From Whalleya microplaca (Eukaryota; Ascomycota; Sordariomycetes; Xylariales; Xylariaceae), in the NCBI GenBank assembly GCA_022497155.1, contig MU385716.1, forward strand, positions 806,001-870,000: DNA of 64,000 nucleotides. Reading direction: 5' to 3'. Both the position numbers and the translations under genes were made by a program. A model generated the notes under the pieces. The model did not search any database. It saw only the letters and a program-made list of their open reading frames with translations, and was not told the origin of the DNA. This document shows, piece by piece, positions 1 to 12,748 of the stretch (within the stretch, counting starts at the first letter, position 1; the number at the start of each line of letters is the position of its first letter).

Positions 1-2037
1 GTGGCGTTGGATTCAGAACGCCGAGACCCGAGCGGAGGCGTTTGTCGAAGAGGCCATCAAGCAAGATCAGTTCCAAGTTCGAAGCCAGGGGCCCGGTCAT
101 ATAACTTTGGATTCGGAACGCCACAGTCATTCTATCATCGATATGTTCCAGCTATTCCATCAGACTGCCGACCAGGTCTTTCAACTTGAGTGGGATAACG
201 ATATCCATCATGCTCGGTTCATGACAACGCTATCAAAGATATTCGCTAACAGCATTGCCCGGTATTGCGAGGTTGTGGGCCTACGGTTTATGAAAGAGAT
301 GGATACTCCGAGACCCAACGAGAATGATGCAGCAGGAGCAGGGTCTCAAACGACTCAAAGCAAGTTCATGCAATATGCTAAAGACGCGTGGAATAACAAG
401 GAGAAGATCGAACCCTTCCAGTTCTATCCCGAGGTACAACTCATGCTTCCTAGCCTATTCTTGACTGAATGCTAATATACTTGCAGTCTCTGGTGAAGCT
501 CAACAATATTGAATGGGCTATGCAGGAATTAGATAAGCTCGAGAGGTCTATGAATGTGGACGCTTGCGCTGCGATCCTCGAGAAAGTCGACGGGCCTAAG
601 AGGCAGGTCAAGAGGCCAGCGAAGTATGTTTTCACTATCAAGATCGTCGAAGCCGAGGATGTCAAGGCCTGCGATCCAAACGGAACCAGTGATCCCTACG
701 TAGTGCTTGTGGACGAGTACCAAAAGCGTTTGCATAAGACACGAGTCGTGATGAGGACACTTAATCCTCGATGGGATGAGTCTGTCGATGTTACAGTTTC
801 TGGACCCATCAACGTCGTGGCGACGGTATGGGACTACGATACATTCGGCGACCATGATTTCGTTGGTAGAACCTCGTTGAAGCTGGATCCAATTCACTTT
901 AGCGATTATCTGCCAAGAGAATTTTGGCTGGATCTCGATACACAAGGAAGGATTCTTTTGAGGGTAAGTATGGAGGGAGAACGAGATGACATCCAGTTCT
1001 ATTTCGGTAAAGCTTTCCGCCATCTGAAGAGAACAGAGCGCGATATGGTCCGCAAGGTTACAGACAAGGTGAGTTGCAACCCTATAGATATGGAAAACAG
1101 ACATTTAACAGGCATTTAGCTCACAAGACATATCCATGCATCGCTATCCCACGAGGCCTTACGAAATCTACTTGGACGCAACCTTGCCTCACAGGTCAAC
1201 TCGTTTTTCAAGCGGTCGTCAGCTCCTACACCAATCACCAATGGAGACATTGAAAACGCATTGCAATCACTTTTCAGCTATTTCAACGACAACTTCGCAA
1301 CGATGAAAGAAACGTTGACTGATGCAACCATGGTTGCCGTGATGACACGTCTATGGAAAGAAGTACTTATGGCCATCGAGACTATCGTGGTGCCACCGCT
1401 ATCAGAGAAGCCGTCTAATCAACGGCCACTCAATCAGCGTGAGCTCGACGTGGTATACAAGTGGTTAGAGTTATTATTTGATTTTTTCAATGCACGGGAC
1501 GAAGACGGGGAGGTTCTCGGCGTTCCCGCAGAAGTCCTGAGATCGCCTAAGTATCACGAGCTCGCCTCACTCAATTTCTTCTACTTCGACAGCACCGACA
1601 ACCTGATTCGAACATCGGAGCGCATGGCGGCGGCAACGGTTCAACGCCAGCAGCAGCAGCTACAGAGCCAGATGAGCTCCAACCGTCTTTCCGCTCCCCC
1701 GACACTTGGCGGCTCGCTCAGCGGCGCCGGTGCGGGCCCCGCCTTTGCAAGCATGGGAACTATCCGCAGGGGCAAGAGTATCATGATGAGCCGCAACTTG
1801 GGCACCATGCGCCGCGCCAAGGAGGAGAAGCGCAAGGAAGCCCAAGCTGACCCATCCGATGATATGATACTCCGAATCCTGCGTATGCGACCGGAGGCGA
1901 CAGGTTACCTTAAGGAGAGGCACCGTCAAAAGGAGCGTATGGCTGCGGCTGCAGCAGCTGCGTTGATAGTAAAGCAGAGTGTCAGCCAAGGCTGGAACTC
2001 TGGCGGCTTCGGCAGGGGAGGTATCCCTCGACGCTAG
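1..2037 (+). CDS. Munc13/Ync13-like C2 and MUN domain protein, 3' part (partial)
   Basis: The 5' end lies outside the window; the reading frame is already open at base 2. Exons are about 1-433, 487-1068 and 1120-2037, with both junctions in phase 0. The visible part starts with helical sequence of the MHD1/MUN region. A C2 domain follows (about bases 620-960) that keeps the calcium-binding aspartates, seen in ACDPNGTSDPY and WDYDTFGDHDF. A second helical MHD2-like block covers roughly 1120-1600. The tail is low complexity (Q-, A- and G-rich). Proteins of this family (S. pombe Ync13, animal Munc13) tether or prime secretory vesicles at the plasma membrane and in fungi act in exocytosis at growth and division sites. 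The family assignment rests on domain order and is secure. The role in this organism is inferred. Confidence 0.88.
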
Positions 2038-3056
2038 ACTCCGCCCTCGAAATGAGGTAGACGTCGACTTGAGAAGGTAATTGAACGAGGATGGAGAGCT
2101 TGGTTTCAAAGGACTTCGCGAGACATCGCACAGCGGGGAGGAAGAGGAGGATAGGGGATGATCATTTTGATCGAGTCTAATCGGCTACGCAGTGCGAGGA
2201 GTCAGCTTCTGAACTCCCCAACTAATTTCTGGGGTTTACAGCGTAACGTGTCTAGCAACATCTCACGGGTAGGCGTTAAAGGCAAGTTTGATGACACGGC
2301 ATTGACAATCTGATACCCTCACGAAGCGAGCTTTGGAGGTTCCCCGGCGCGCTTGCTTTGATGTTGTCTTTCTTGGCTTACTCAGGGGTAGCACTATGTT
2401 ATCGTTTTTGATGTTTTGCGAGAGGGAAATCTAGTCTAGTCTACCTAGCTTATACCAGAATGAGAGAACAGACATTATAGCCTACCCTGGTGTCATGAAC
2501 AGGTAGGGAAGGTGGATGCGGCCCCGTCTGACAACATGTGAGTCGGACAAGTACGCATGCCTCGTTACCCGTCTACCTGCTGAATCTAAAACATGCCTCC
2601 GAGCGGAGGTATCTCCGTATGTTGGGCCACGTGAGCTGGTTACATCTGTACCACAACTGTTAGACACTCTCCTTACCTAGCTGCTGGGACTCTGGGCAAC
2701 GTCATTTGTTTTCAATATTGACTAGAACACATTACACAACGATCTCTACCTGACCCTCATCAGTTTCGATTACGATCACATCCCGTTGGCCAGCTCTCAA
2801 GTTCGTCGCATAGGATTGGGCCTCGGAGACAGACAGGTCAGTACTGCGTAGGTCAGTTTGGGACAAGGTATGTAGCTGAAGCTAAGGTAGCTTTAGCTAG
2901 CTAGCTATGTTGGTTAGCAAAGCCGTGCAGTTTATTAGGGGTCATCCGCCCACCGCATTTCACATGAGAACACACATTTTGGTTTCTGGGCGACGATCCA
3001 CGGACTGCATGCCACCTGGACTTGGCCTGCGTGGTGTGCGTGGGTGTGGCATTGGC

Positions 3057-3074
3057 AAAAAAAAAAAAAAAAAA
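3057..3074. repeat. A18 homopolymer
   Basis: Eighteen consecutive A residues, 49 bases upstream of a C15 tract. Length is likely to vary between isolates or assemblies. Confidence 0.9.
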
Positions 3075-3123
3075 GCGGCCCAGTTTATTTGTGATTCTTT
3101 TCTGCTGTGTCCCTCCGTGCGTG

Positions 3124-3138
3124 CCCCCCCCCCCCCCC
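3124..3138. repeat. C15 homopolymer
   Basis: Fifteen consecutive C residues close to the A18 tract. A pure C run of this length is uncommon and is a place where assembly errors are likely. Confidence 0.9.
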
Positions 3139-4923
3139 TTTCTTCGGCTCCCCCAGATTTGTGGCTGACAGCTGGCTCGGTTTTTGGGGCGGGACTCCGT
3201 TTATGTAGATCGGAATTGGTGATTCTGGGGGAGACGCGAAGCGGGATTGTGTGGCGCTCATCTCATGTCTGAAACAGATTGACGAGAGGGATCATCTCAT
3301 TTCTTTGGTAGGATCTACAGCGTACGTCCCCTTGGGCAGATACCACACTTATTACCCGGGATTTCCATTTTCGAGATCTTCCTCTCTCTCTTCGAAGGTT
3401 CGAAGCCCCTTTCCATCTGCCGTCGTGGTTGTTGCTGCTGATACCGGGTTTGCGAAACTAGCGATATCGCTTTCCAGCTCCAGCAGAAAGACAGTTGTTC
3501 GGTACTGTTACTAATGAAGCTCGCCTGATCCTAATCTGGCACCAAAGACATTCCGCCCGGTGCGGGATGATGGTACGACTGCTGGGATCGGGCAGGATTC
3601 GAGAAAGGAGTCGCCCTCGGTCTGACAGATACCTAATACTAGGTATGTGATACCATATTAGACTACCTGTGGTGGGGTGTGTTGACCTCTGTTGGTGCCG
3701 GAACATTTTAATACTACGTAGCTTCAACTAGTCTTGGCGGCCTATGGGAATTAGATCGCGAGTTCGCTCATGGCGCGGCTTAGTCCTTAGGTGGAACTTA
3801 GGATCTTCGATAGGCTACTACTACATAGGTATGGCATATCATATGCTGTAGTTAAGACATTCATTCAGAGTACGAAATACAGGCTCAATATTGGAATCGT
3901 GATCTTCGATCCTGTGAAATGAAGGTTTATTTTATTTACACGCCGTAACTAGCAATTATATCATACTAATTTACAAATTCATTACTGCCTCTGATGAAGA
4001 CATACATACATACATACCTATTACTCTGGGGGGCTACCTAAATGAGCGATAGAGTTCAAATCTTAATAAGCCTTTCCCCTTGACAGACAAGGCAGATGAC
4101 TAACAACTGTATAATAGACCACTGGCCAGATGGCTTGTCCTGATTAGCCTGGTCCGCTAAACAGAAAATTCACTTGTCCGTTTCGGGTATTGAGCTGAAA
4201 ATTCCACGATGCGAAACGCTAGCGTGTCGACTCTTCACTTCGATCCTATTGTGGCTCAGGGGAAGCACATACAGGACGTACATGTACATGGCGATATGGA
4301 TGATCGCGCGGCGGCCACTGGGCACCTCGCGGCACTCACAAGAAAATTTACCACAGTGATGATGTAGGTATACCGCCCCCATCGGGGTGTGATCCGATTT
4401 CCTTGGTGGGTTACATAGTAAACTAGGTAGACATGTGGTTAGCCTCTTGGGTTGCCTCGAACGAGAGGCTGTCGTACGCTCGAGGACAACAAGTTCGGAA
4501 GGACTTATGGCAGACGGTGAGCATGATGAGATGAAGAGAACCACACATATTGCACCATCTTTGCAGACTAAGTGGGCACTTCGGCCACTCCTGTTACCGG
4601 CGTAGCTGAGATTGCCCCTCTGTGGGCCAACACAGAATCCCTAGGGTCCTCTTCTCAGCCTTCTCTCGTCCCTTTTTTTTATTTTTTGGCTTATGAATTT
4701 GTCAACCCCCCTTCGATGCACCAGTCGAATGAGCCGATGAGATGAAAATGCGGCGGTCAACCGCTAGTGAAGCATCGGGCAAAGGATTCGCGTGAGAGTC
4801 TAGATATGTGATATTAGCGAAGTCGCTATATGGTGGAGCACACGGCGCCAATTGGTGATGAACGGTGTCGTTTTTTTTCTTCTCCAAGCAACTTGTTGTA
4901 TTGCGTACGGATTATTGCGTGTT

Positions 4924-4957
4924 GCGTATAGCGTATAGCGTATAGCGTATAGCGTAT
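4924..4957. repeat. 7-bp tandem repeat (GCGTATA), almost five copies
   Basis: Four perfect copies of GCGTATA and a fifth copy lacking its last base lie in an intergenic stretch. No coding frame crosses it. Confidence 0.9.
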
Positions 4958-6311
4958 GTATCTCGCAGTTGGTCCTGTCTGAGGAATGTGTTCAGCAGGA
5001 AAATGTACATATGCGGTGGAGCGATACTCGATAGGCATGATTTGCACAACCCACACTCGTGCTTGCCTGTGCTCAGTGTGCTGCTGCTCGTGGCTGCTCG
5101 TGGTCTTTAAACTGAATCTTGTACACACCTTCCAGACTTTTAACCTGACACCCGAGACCTCGACTGGTCCGCGCTTGGGCCCGGCTGGGTGCAGATTTGT
5201 GACGTCACTTGGCGTATGTGGGGGAAATGGGGTCCCTCCCAAATAGGGAAGTAGATCCCCTTACCGGACTTGGATAAGTGCAGGCTGGCTTTCGATGTAA
5301 TTTTGGTCCCAGGTTCCCTTGATGTTGGAATGAAGCAATTCGCAATTATCACGACGATAAGCAACCAGGAAGTATCCAAAACAGCACAGTGTGCCTGTCG
5401 ATCACTGTCTGAGTAAGAAAAAGAGACAGGTCGAGTTTTGATCGCATGCGGATTTGCCACGCCTGCAATTATCGAGATTTGAAGGCCCTTTTACCGACCC
5501 CCCTCTCCAACCCCTCCAACGTGAGCGCAAGTCTGCTTTTTTGTGTGCATCCGGGCGTGGGCACGGCCTCCCTTGCCTCGTGATGACCGTACACGCACGA
5601 CAAGCTTTGAAATATCTTGATTATACAACGCTGTAGTTTGCCTGTTCCATCGCTAGCCGCCCGGCCGCATCGACGTTCATCTCAAATCCAGAGGCAGATG
5701 ACAAGACGCCACCGTCTTTTGTATGCTTCGCGCCGATCCACTGTAGAATCGGGTGGTCGGGGCTATGGTCCATACGTAGCCAATCCACAGCAGAGCACAT
5801 CTGCAAGGTGTGGTAAGACAAGACTAGGCGGCGATACAACTGCTGTATTAACTGGATGGAAAGCCTGAAGTCGAGTCTAATAATCAGGGCGTCCAGACCA
5901 ATCAAGGAATCAGAATTGTCGAATACGGCCGGCCGGCATTGCATTCGTTATCGAGGTGGAGAGGACCCGAATTCTGTTATCCTGAAAGTCGATTAGTGAA
6001 CTCGAACTACAGAGCGTTCGACCTGGAACTAGTATGTAGGTCGAAGAAGATATGCGACGGACAAAAAGTTCGGTATCAGCTGACGTATTACCGAAAGTTG
6101 GCGCGTCAACTACTACTATGTACACATGTCAGTTACGACTCGAGCGAGGGCATTGAGGGCAGTCGATGTGGAGATAGCGGGAATACCTAACGCACTAGAG
6201 CGAGATCCAGCAATGGAATTCCAATTCCCGTGGCGGTTTGCGGCGTCTCCTTCACGTTAACAGCCAGCCCAGCCCTATTCTTAGGTAGGATCTCACAGGC
6301 CATAGTGGCGT

Positions 6312-6362
6312 GGTATGTATTGTACGTAGGTATGTAGGTTATGTGTGTACATATATACATAC
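6312..6362. repeat. TATGTA/TACATA-rich microsatellite patch
   Basis: Imperfect alternation of TATGTA, TAGGTA and TACATA units. Similar patches recur near 4000, 6780, 19190, 56640, 60120, 61220 and 62160, so this is a genome-style simple repeat, not a single element. Confidence 0.7.
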
Positions 6363-7911
6363 TTGGGGAAGTGAAAAGGACAGCTAGACTACCTCCATAT
6401 ATCCCTCTCGTTGGTAAGAAAAAATAAAAATAAAAATAGGAGTGTAGCACACAACGCATCTAACCATATATCGAAATGCCTACATACGAAGATACCCAAT
6501 CGAGAAAGAAAAAAACCATCTGGATGGATCATCGACTTCATACGAGATGTTGCAAGCTATAACCTTGCAGCGATGCTTGCGATCCCGTGGTAGTGGATAG
6601 GCAGACGATATTAGCCTCCTTATTAGTTCCATGACCAATTGCGTTTGGCCCCCTCCACAGACATTCTACATGACCCGAGGCGATTTGACGATATGTATGC
6701 AGAGTGTGTTCGGTAGGCAGGTCGGTGGTAAAGCACTTTAAAGCACTTTAAGTAGGTAGCATCCAATTGCCGTACTTCGTACTATGTATGTGATAGATGC
6801 TTGAACATGGGATAAACAGGTTTATCGGTCGAATCAACGGCAGCCAATGTGCTGCTGTCTCTCCCGTGCTTTATTGGCCATGCTGCGATGTACTATAGCT
6901 TCCACCGTAGTACAGCATACTGTAGGTACCGCAGTACCGCATTGATGGAATTGCATACATGCTGTTCTCAGACATTTCCCATATCCCAGGGAGCCGGTGA
7001 TACTTGGACAAGGACGTTCGTTATGTATAAACGGACCCAGGAAAGTCATTAGACTGGGACCCCCAAGTGATCTCGTTTGTCCCTTTCCACTAGGAGAGGC
7101 TCGAGATAAACACAAAGTTGCAAGATCTGAGTCTATCTCGCAGAGCTGCAAAAGCGCGTCATTTGTAGGGGTATTTAAATCTTTTCTTTTTTTGGTGCCC
7201 CCCCCTTTTCAAGTCGGGATAAGATTAAACTCAGCATTAAAACATCGATCGCGGGATCTTCTGGCCCTTAGGTAGGTACCGTAGGCCCTAGGCTACTTAC
7301 ATCATGTATACATTGTATGTACGTTGACAGTGAAAGAGGGAAAGAGGGAACATGAAAGATGTCGCATCGAGTCTATACATGTACCTAGTGAAATGCACCG
7401 AGACTTCCCGCACAAGTCGATATAGGTAAAGGTAAAAGACGGAAGGTTATTCCAACGTACGTACATGCCAGAGAGGGCTGCGTGATCAAAGCAGAAAGAG
7501 ATCTTCGGGCAGTGGCAGCACAAAGGAACAGAGGCGGCCAGAGGCGACATAAAACAGCAGTACAGTGCAAAACTGCCCAGGACCGCGCGCGGATTGGCTG
7601 AGTAAAGCAGCACGGCGGGTGTCATTGGCCAGCTGTAGGGAGCACCCTGGCCTGCTAGTGGCCGAATCTAATGACCCGTGGGCCGTGGCAGGTAGGCCCC
7701 AGTCACACACCCAGAACACCCCCTTGGCCGTAGCGATCCAGTCAGGTAATAGCACGGGTGGGCTGCCATGGACTTATCGACCTCTCATCTTCGAGCCCTC
7801 GGGGCCAGCCAGACCCGTCAGTTCCATCCAGGCCCTCATCCCCCTTCGTCTCCGCCTAATTCTTCGCCTACCTTACTTACCTCGTAACCCTCATTGCATC
7901 TTTTGGCACTT

Positions 7912-7965
7912 CTCTGGCACGTCTGGCACTTCTGGCACTTCTGGCACTTCTGGCACTTCTGGCAC
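7912..7965. repeat. 9-bp tandem repeat (TTCTGGCAC) upstream of the histidine kinase
   Basis: Six tandem 9-mers, the first two imperfect, end about 640 bp before the kinase start codon. The unit is a multiple of three and one frame reads as a Gly-Thr-Ser repeat. That frame has no continuation that looks like protein, so it is treated as promoter or leader repeat. Confidence 0.9.
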
Positions 7966-8159
7966 TTTTGGATTCTTTGCAACTTTTTTGTCAGGGTTCT
8001 AGCGGAGTTCCAGTTATTCCTGTAGGTGGTCGTAGCGGTCCTTTCACCTCCTCCCTCACCATCCGAACCTTAGTCGACAACTCTCTCCACCTGCTCTGCC
8101 CTGCCTTGCTGAATATACCGTACTCGTACTCCCTAATCCGATACATACTGTCAGTCTCC

Positions 8160-8280
8160 ATCAATCAATCAATTCTTGTCGTCCATCATCCTATCTTCGA
8201 CGTAACGACCGAGTATCTTTTCGTCTCTTCGTCTCTTCGTCTCTGTCTCCGAGCCTCTGCGTCTTTTCGTTTTGTTTTGT
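8160..8280 (+). promoter_or_regulatory. Pyrimidine-rich leader/promoter tract of the histidine kinase gene
   Basis: CAATCAATCAAT is followed by repeated TCTTCGTC units and other CT-rich sequence 320-440 bp before the start codon. CT tracts of this kind commonly lie just upstream of transcription starts in filamentous ascomycetes. Two short upstream ORFs, 8383-8406 (7 codons) and 8479-8493 (4 codons), lie between this tract and the start. Confidence 0.4.
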
Positions 8281-8600
8281 CTCCAGCGGTGCCGTTGCAG
8301 ATTGGGCCATCACGAGCCCCTGCTGTTCATTCTCATTCTCACCCTCATCCTGATTACCCCCCCGACCGCTGTCGAGGCGGATATGCCGCGACAACCTGCG
8401 ATATAGGACCATTCATCTCTCTCCCGTAACATCCCCTGATATTGTTGCAACCCTCGATATCGAACGTCGCCCTGCTCCATGCGCTCCTCATAAGCCTAAT
8501 CCAGCGCCTGTTGAACGCTGCTACCCTTATCGCTTTATCCGATCATTAATCACCGGCCACCGCCGTGCATTTGCTTGACGATTGAGCCCCTGGTGTGGCC

Positions 8601-11600
8601 ATGAAAGTTATGGCCGACGAATCGGCTTTGGCAGCGGCGGCTGCCATCGTCAAATCATTAGCTGCCTCTCCGAAAGACCCCTCTCCTGCTCCCGTCCCTA
8701 TCGGCACCAACTCCCAGGTCAAATTACCCGGTCCTGGCAGTGCCGCCAAGGAATCCCTCGAACGTGAACTCTCCGCCCTCGTAGTCAGGGTCCAGCAGCT
8801 CGAGGCCAAGGCCAATGCCGCGAACGTCCCCATCTTCCCGGATACCCCTAACGAGACGGCCGACTCTCTCTTCGGTGATGAGTCGCCGAACTCCTCGGGG
8901 AAAGCATCCGGGAGATCCAAGTTCGCGACATATGGCCCCAACCGTAATGGCTCTACCGAAGAGCGGACCGTCAGGACCATCCCCCTCACTGATGAGGCTC
9001 TCGAAGGCCTTCAGGAACATATCAATGATCAATCCAAGCTTTTGGACAACCAGCGCCAAGAGCTGTCCAACGTAAATGCCCAACTTATGGAGCAGAAGCA
9101 ACTACAAGAGAAGGCACTTCAAGTGCTCGAAAAAGAGAGGGTTGCAGCGTTGGAACGAGAATTATGGAAACATCAGAAGGCGAACGAAGCCTTCCAGAAG
9201 GCTCTGCGTGAAATAGGTGAGATTGTTACAGCCGTCGCCCGAGGCGACCTCACGATGAAAGTTCGGATGAATACCGTCGAGTTGGATCCAGAAATTACGG
9301 CATTCAAACGAACTATCAATACTATGATGGACCAACTACAGGTATTCGCAAGCGAAGTGTCTCGTGTGGCTCGAGAGGTCGGTACCGATGGAATCCTCGG
9401 CGGCCAGGCCATGATCGAGGGCGTAGACGGAACATGGAAGGAACTTACAGACAATGGTATGGCATTATATATATTGGATACATGCTGAAATTATCATATG
9501 CTAACATTTTCGTAGTCAACGTTATGGCTCAGAATCTCACCGACCAAGGTTCGTCATCCAACATCATTACTTCATGATCACAGACTAACGAAAAGCTAGT
9601 GCGCGAAATCGCATCGGTGACGACTGCAGTTGCACATGGTGATTTGACAAAGAAAATCGAGCGACCGGCCAACGGTGAAATCCTTCAGCTTCAACAGACT
9701 ATCAACACCATGGTGGAACAGTTGCGCACCTTCGCTTCTGAAGTTACCCGTGTCGCCCGTGATGTAGGCACTGAAGGAATGCTAGGTGGCCAGGCCGATG
9801 TCATGGGGGTCCAAGGCATGTGGAACGAATTGACTGTAAACGTGAACGCCATGGCGAACAACCTCACTACCCAAGTCCGTGATATTGCAAAGGTCACCAC
9901 GGCAGTTGCCCAAGGAGACCTCACTCAAAAGGTTCAAGCCGAGTGCAGGGGCGAAATTTTCGAGCTGAAGTCGACAATCAACTCTATGGTTGAGCGATTG
10001 CAACAGTTCGCGCGCGAAGTCAGCAAGATAGCGAGAGAAGTCGGCACCGAAGGTCGCCTCGGCGGTCAAGCTACGGTTAACGATGTTCAAGGTACCTGGC
10101 GTGACCTCACCGACAATGTCAACGGCATGGCCATGAACTTGACAACGCAAGTACGAGAAATATCCAAGGTCACCGCGGCTGTAGCTGCTGGAGACCTAAC
10201 CCAAAAGATTACTGTCGAGGTCAAAGGCGAAATTCTCCTACTTAAGCTCACGATAAACTCCATGGTGGATCGATTAAGCAAGTTTGCCTTCGAAGTCAGC
10301 AAAGTCGCTAGAGAAGTCGGAACCGATGGGACGTTAGGCGGCCAAGCACAGGTTGACGATGTTAAAGGAAAATGGAAAGACCTGACCGAAAACGTGAACA
10401 CCATGGCTTTGAATCTGACCTCACAAGTGCGGGGTATATCGACAGTCACGCAAGCCATTGCCGACGGAGACATGAGCCAGAAGATCGATGTCCAGGCGAA
10501 GGGCGAGATACTAGTTTTAAAAGAAACCATCAACAACATGGTTGACAGGCTCTCCATGTTCTGTAACGAAGTACAACGAGTGGCGAAGGACGTCGGCGTG
10601 GACGGTAAAATGGGCGGCCAAGCGGATGTTGGAGGCCTTAAGGGACGATGGAAAGAAATCACGGCTGATGTCAACACGATGGCAACGAACTTGGTAAGCT
10701 CTCTCGATCTCGGTGTGCTCAATTACGAAACGTACTAGGCAAGGCTAACATATCCATAAAGACTACTCAGGTACGAGCCTTTGGCGATATAACTAATGCT
10801 GCAACCGATGGGAACTTCACCAAGCTAGTCGACGTGGAAGCGTCGGGCGAGATGGATGAGCTGAAGAGAAAGATCAACCAGATGGTCTACAATCTGCGAG
10901 ACAGTATCCAAAGAAACACCCAGGCAAGAGAAGCAGCCGAGCAAGCGAACAAGACAAAATCCGAATTTTTGGCCAACATGTCTCACGAGATCCGCACCCC
11001 TATGAACGGTATTATCGGGATGACCCAGTTAACACTCGACACCGACCTCACGCAATATCAGAGGGAGATGCTAAACATTGTGAACAACTTGGCCAATAGC
11101 TTGTTGACTATTATCGACGACATCCTGGATCTGTCAAAGATAGAGGCTCGAAGAATGGTGATAGAAGAGATCCCGTATACGTTACGGGGAGTTGTCTTCA
11201 ACGCCTTGAAGACACTAGCCGTCAAGGCGAACGAAAAATTCCTCGATCTCACATATCGGGTGGATAGTTCCGTGCCGGATTACGTGGTTGGAGATTCATT
11301 CCGTCTACGCCAGATCATCCTGAATTTAGTCGGCAATGCCATCAAATTTACGGAGCATGGCGAGGTCAGCTTGACTATTAGTAAAGCAGAAGGTGCTCCT
11401 CCAAAGAACCCGCACGAATATGCGATTGAGTTCGTTGTTTCCGATACGGGAATAGGAATCCCGCAGGATAAGCTAGACTTGATCTTCGACACATTCCAAC
11501 AAGCAGATGGGTCCATGACTCGTAAGTTTGGTGGTACCGGTCTAGGATTGTCGATCTCGAAGAGGTTAGTTAGCCTTATGGGCGGAGACGTCTGGGTCAA

Positions 11601-12748
11601 GAGTGAATTCGGCAAGGGTAGCTCGTTCTACTTTACCTGCGTGGTGAAGCTGGCAGACGGGGGTCTTGTATCCATCGAAAAGCAGCTGAAGCCATACAAA
11701 GGACACCAAGTGCTCTTCATCGACAAAGGGCGGACGCAGTTTGGAAAGCAAATCGTCAGCATGTTGCAGAGGCTCAGGCTCGTACCGGTCGTCGTCTACA
11801 AGGAGGGCAAGTCCGGCTCCGACGAGTCCGACGAGCCACCATACGATGTTATCATCGTGGAGTCTATCGAGACTGCTCGTAAGCTGAGAGCTATCGAAGA
11901 CTACAAATACCTCCCGATTGTCCTCCTGGCCCCAGTGGTTCACGTCAGCTTGAAATCTTGTCTAGACCTAGGCATTACTTCATACATGACTACACCTTGC
12001 GAGACTATTGATCTAGGGAATGGAATGATCCCAGCTCTGGAAAACCGTGCTACCCCATCACTGGCGGACAATACCAAGTCTTTCGAGATCTTGCTTGCTG
12101 AGGATAATCGAGTCAACCAGCGACTAGCTGTCAAGATTCTCGAGAAGTATCACCACCAAGTCACTGTGGTCGGAAATGGCTTAGAGGCAGTGGAGGCTGT
12201 GAAGAACAAGAAATTTGACGTTATTCTCATGGACGTTCAGATGCCAATTATGGTTTGAAGCCTATCCTAACTGTTTTTGCTCTTGAATGTGGTTTACTAA
12301 TCTCGTTAAACAGGGAGGCTTTGAGGCTACCGGCAAGATTCGCGAGTACGAGCGCAATTTTGGAACACAACATCGAACCCCGATCATTGCACTTACTGCG
12401 CATGCCATGATGGGCGACCGAGAGAGGTGCATACAAGCCCAGATGGACGAATATTTATCAAAGCCTTTGCAACAGAATCACCTGATAAAGACAATTTTAA
12501 AATGCGCAACACTCGGTGGTGCTCTACTTGAGAAGAACCGAGAACGGGAGCTTCAACGTCATACCGAGCAAAAAAGTCATACTCAGCCGAACGGATCAAG
12601 ACCCAGCCTCGAAGGCCGTTCGATATCGACTCAGGAGCAGATAATGAGCAAGATGGAAAACCCTTCTCATATGTCGACAGCCTCCTCAGATGACCCATTG
12701 CAAAGGGCACGTTCAACCCTCTCTGAACCCTGCGTCCGACGTGACTAA
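8601..12748 (+). CDS. nik1: Group III hybrid histidine kinase with six HAMP repeats (Nik1/Os-1 type)
   Basis: Exons are 8601-9456, 9516-9548, 9600-10693, 10762-12252 and 12314-12748, giving 1302 residues, the usual length for this family. The N-terminus is followed by six repeats of the pattern V.EI..VT.AVA.GDLT.K (about residues 200-690), the HAMP array that senses osmotic stress. The HisKA motif [12 protein letters not shown] has its phosphoacceptor His near residue 736. The HATPase boxes NAIKFT, DTGIGI and [10 protein letters not shown] follow. The C-terminal receiver domain carries its phosphorylated Asp near residue 1152 in ILMDVQMP. In other fungi this cytosolic kinase feeds the HOG MAP-kinase cascade and is the target of dicarboximide and phenylpyrrole fungicides. 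A second in-frame ATG nine bases downstream could be the true start. Exon 2 is a 33-nt microexon. All domains look intact. Confidence 0.97.

Larger units (their letters stand above)
2038..8600. other. Gene-free stretch between the Munc13-like gene and the histidine kinase
   Basis: No reading frame here looks like protein, and no chain of exons could be built on either strand. The first few hundred bases should be the 3' UTR of the upstream gene. The rest holds homopolymers, short tandem repeats, TACATA/TAGGTA microsatellites and, towards 8000-8600, the pyrimidine-rich leader of the kinase gene. Confidence 0.6.

Noticed and set aside
529..1104. 191-codon minus-strand frame
   Set aside because: It lies wholly antisense to the C2-domain exon of the Munc13-like gene, which has clear homology.
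7912..7965. Possible CRISPR-like array
   Set aside because: The units are 9 bp with no spacers, so it is a simple tandem repeat in a eukaryotic genome.
7565..8002. 145-codon plus-strand frame ending in Gly-Thr-Ser repeats
   Set aside because: The start is a GTG-type codon or within promoter DNA, the repeat part is the 9-bp satellite, and the rest has no protein-like features. It lies in the kinase promoter or leader.
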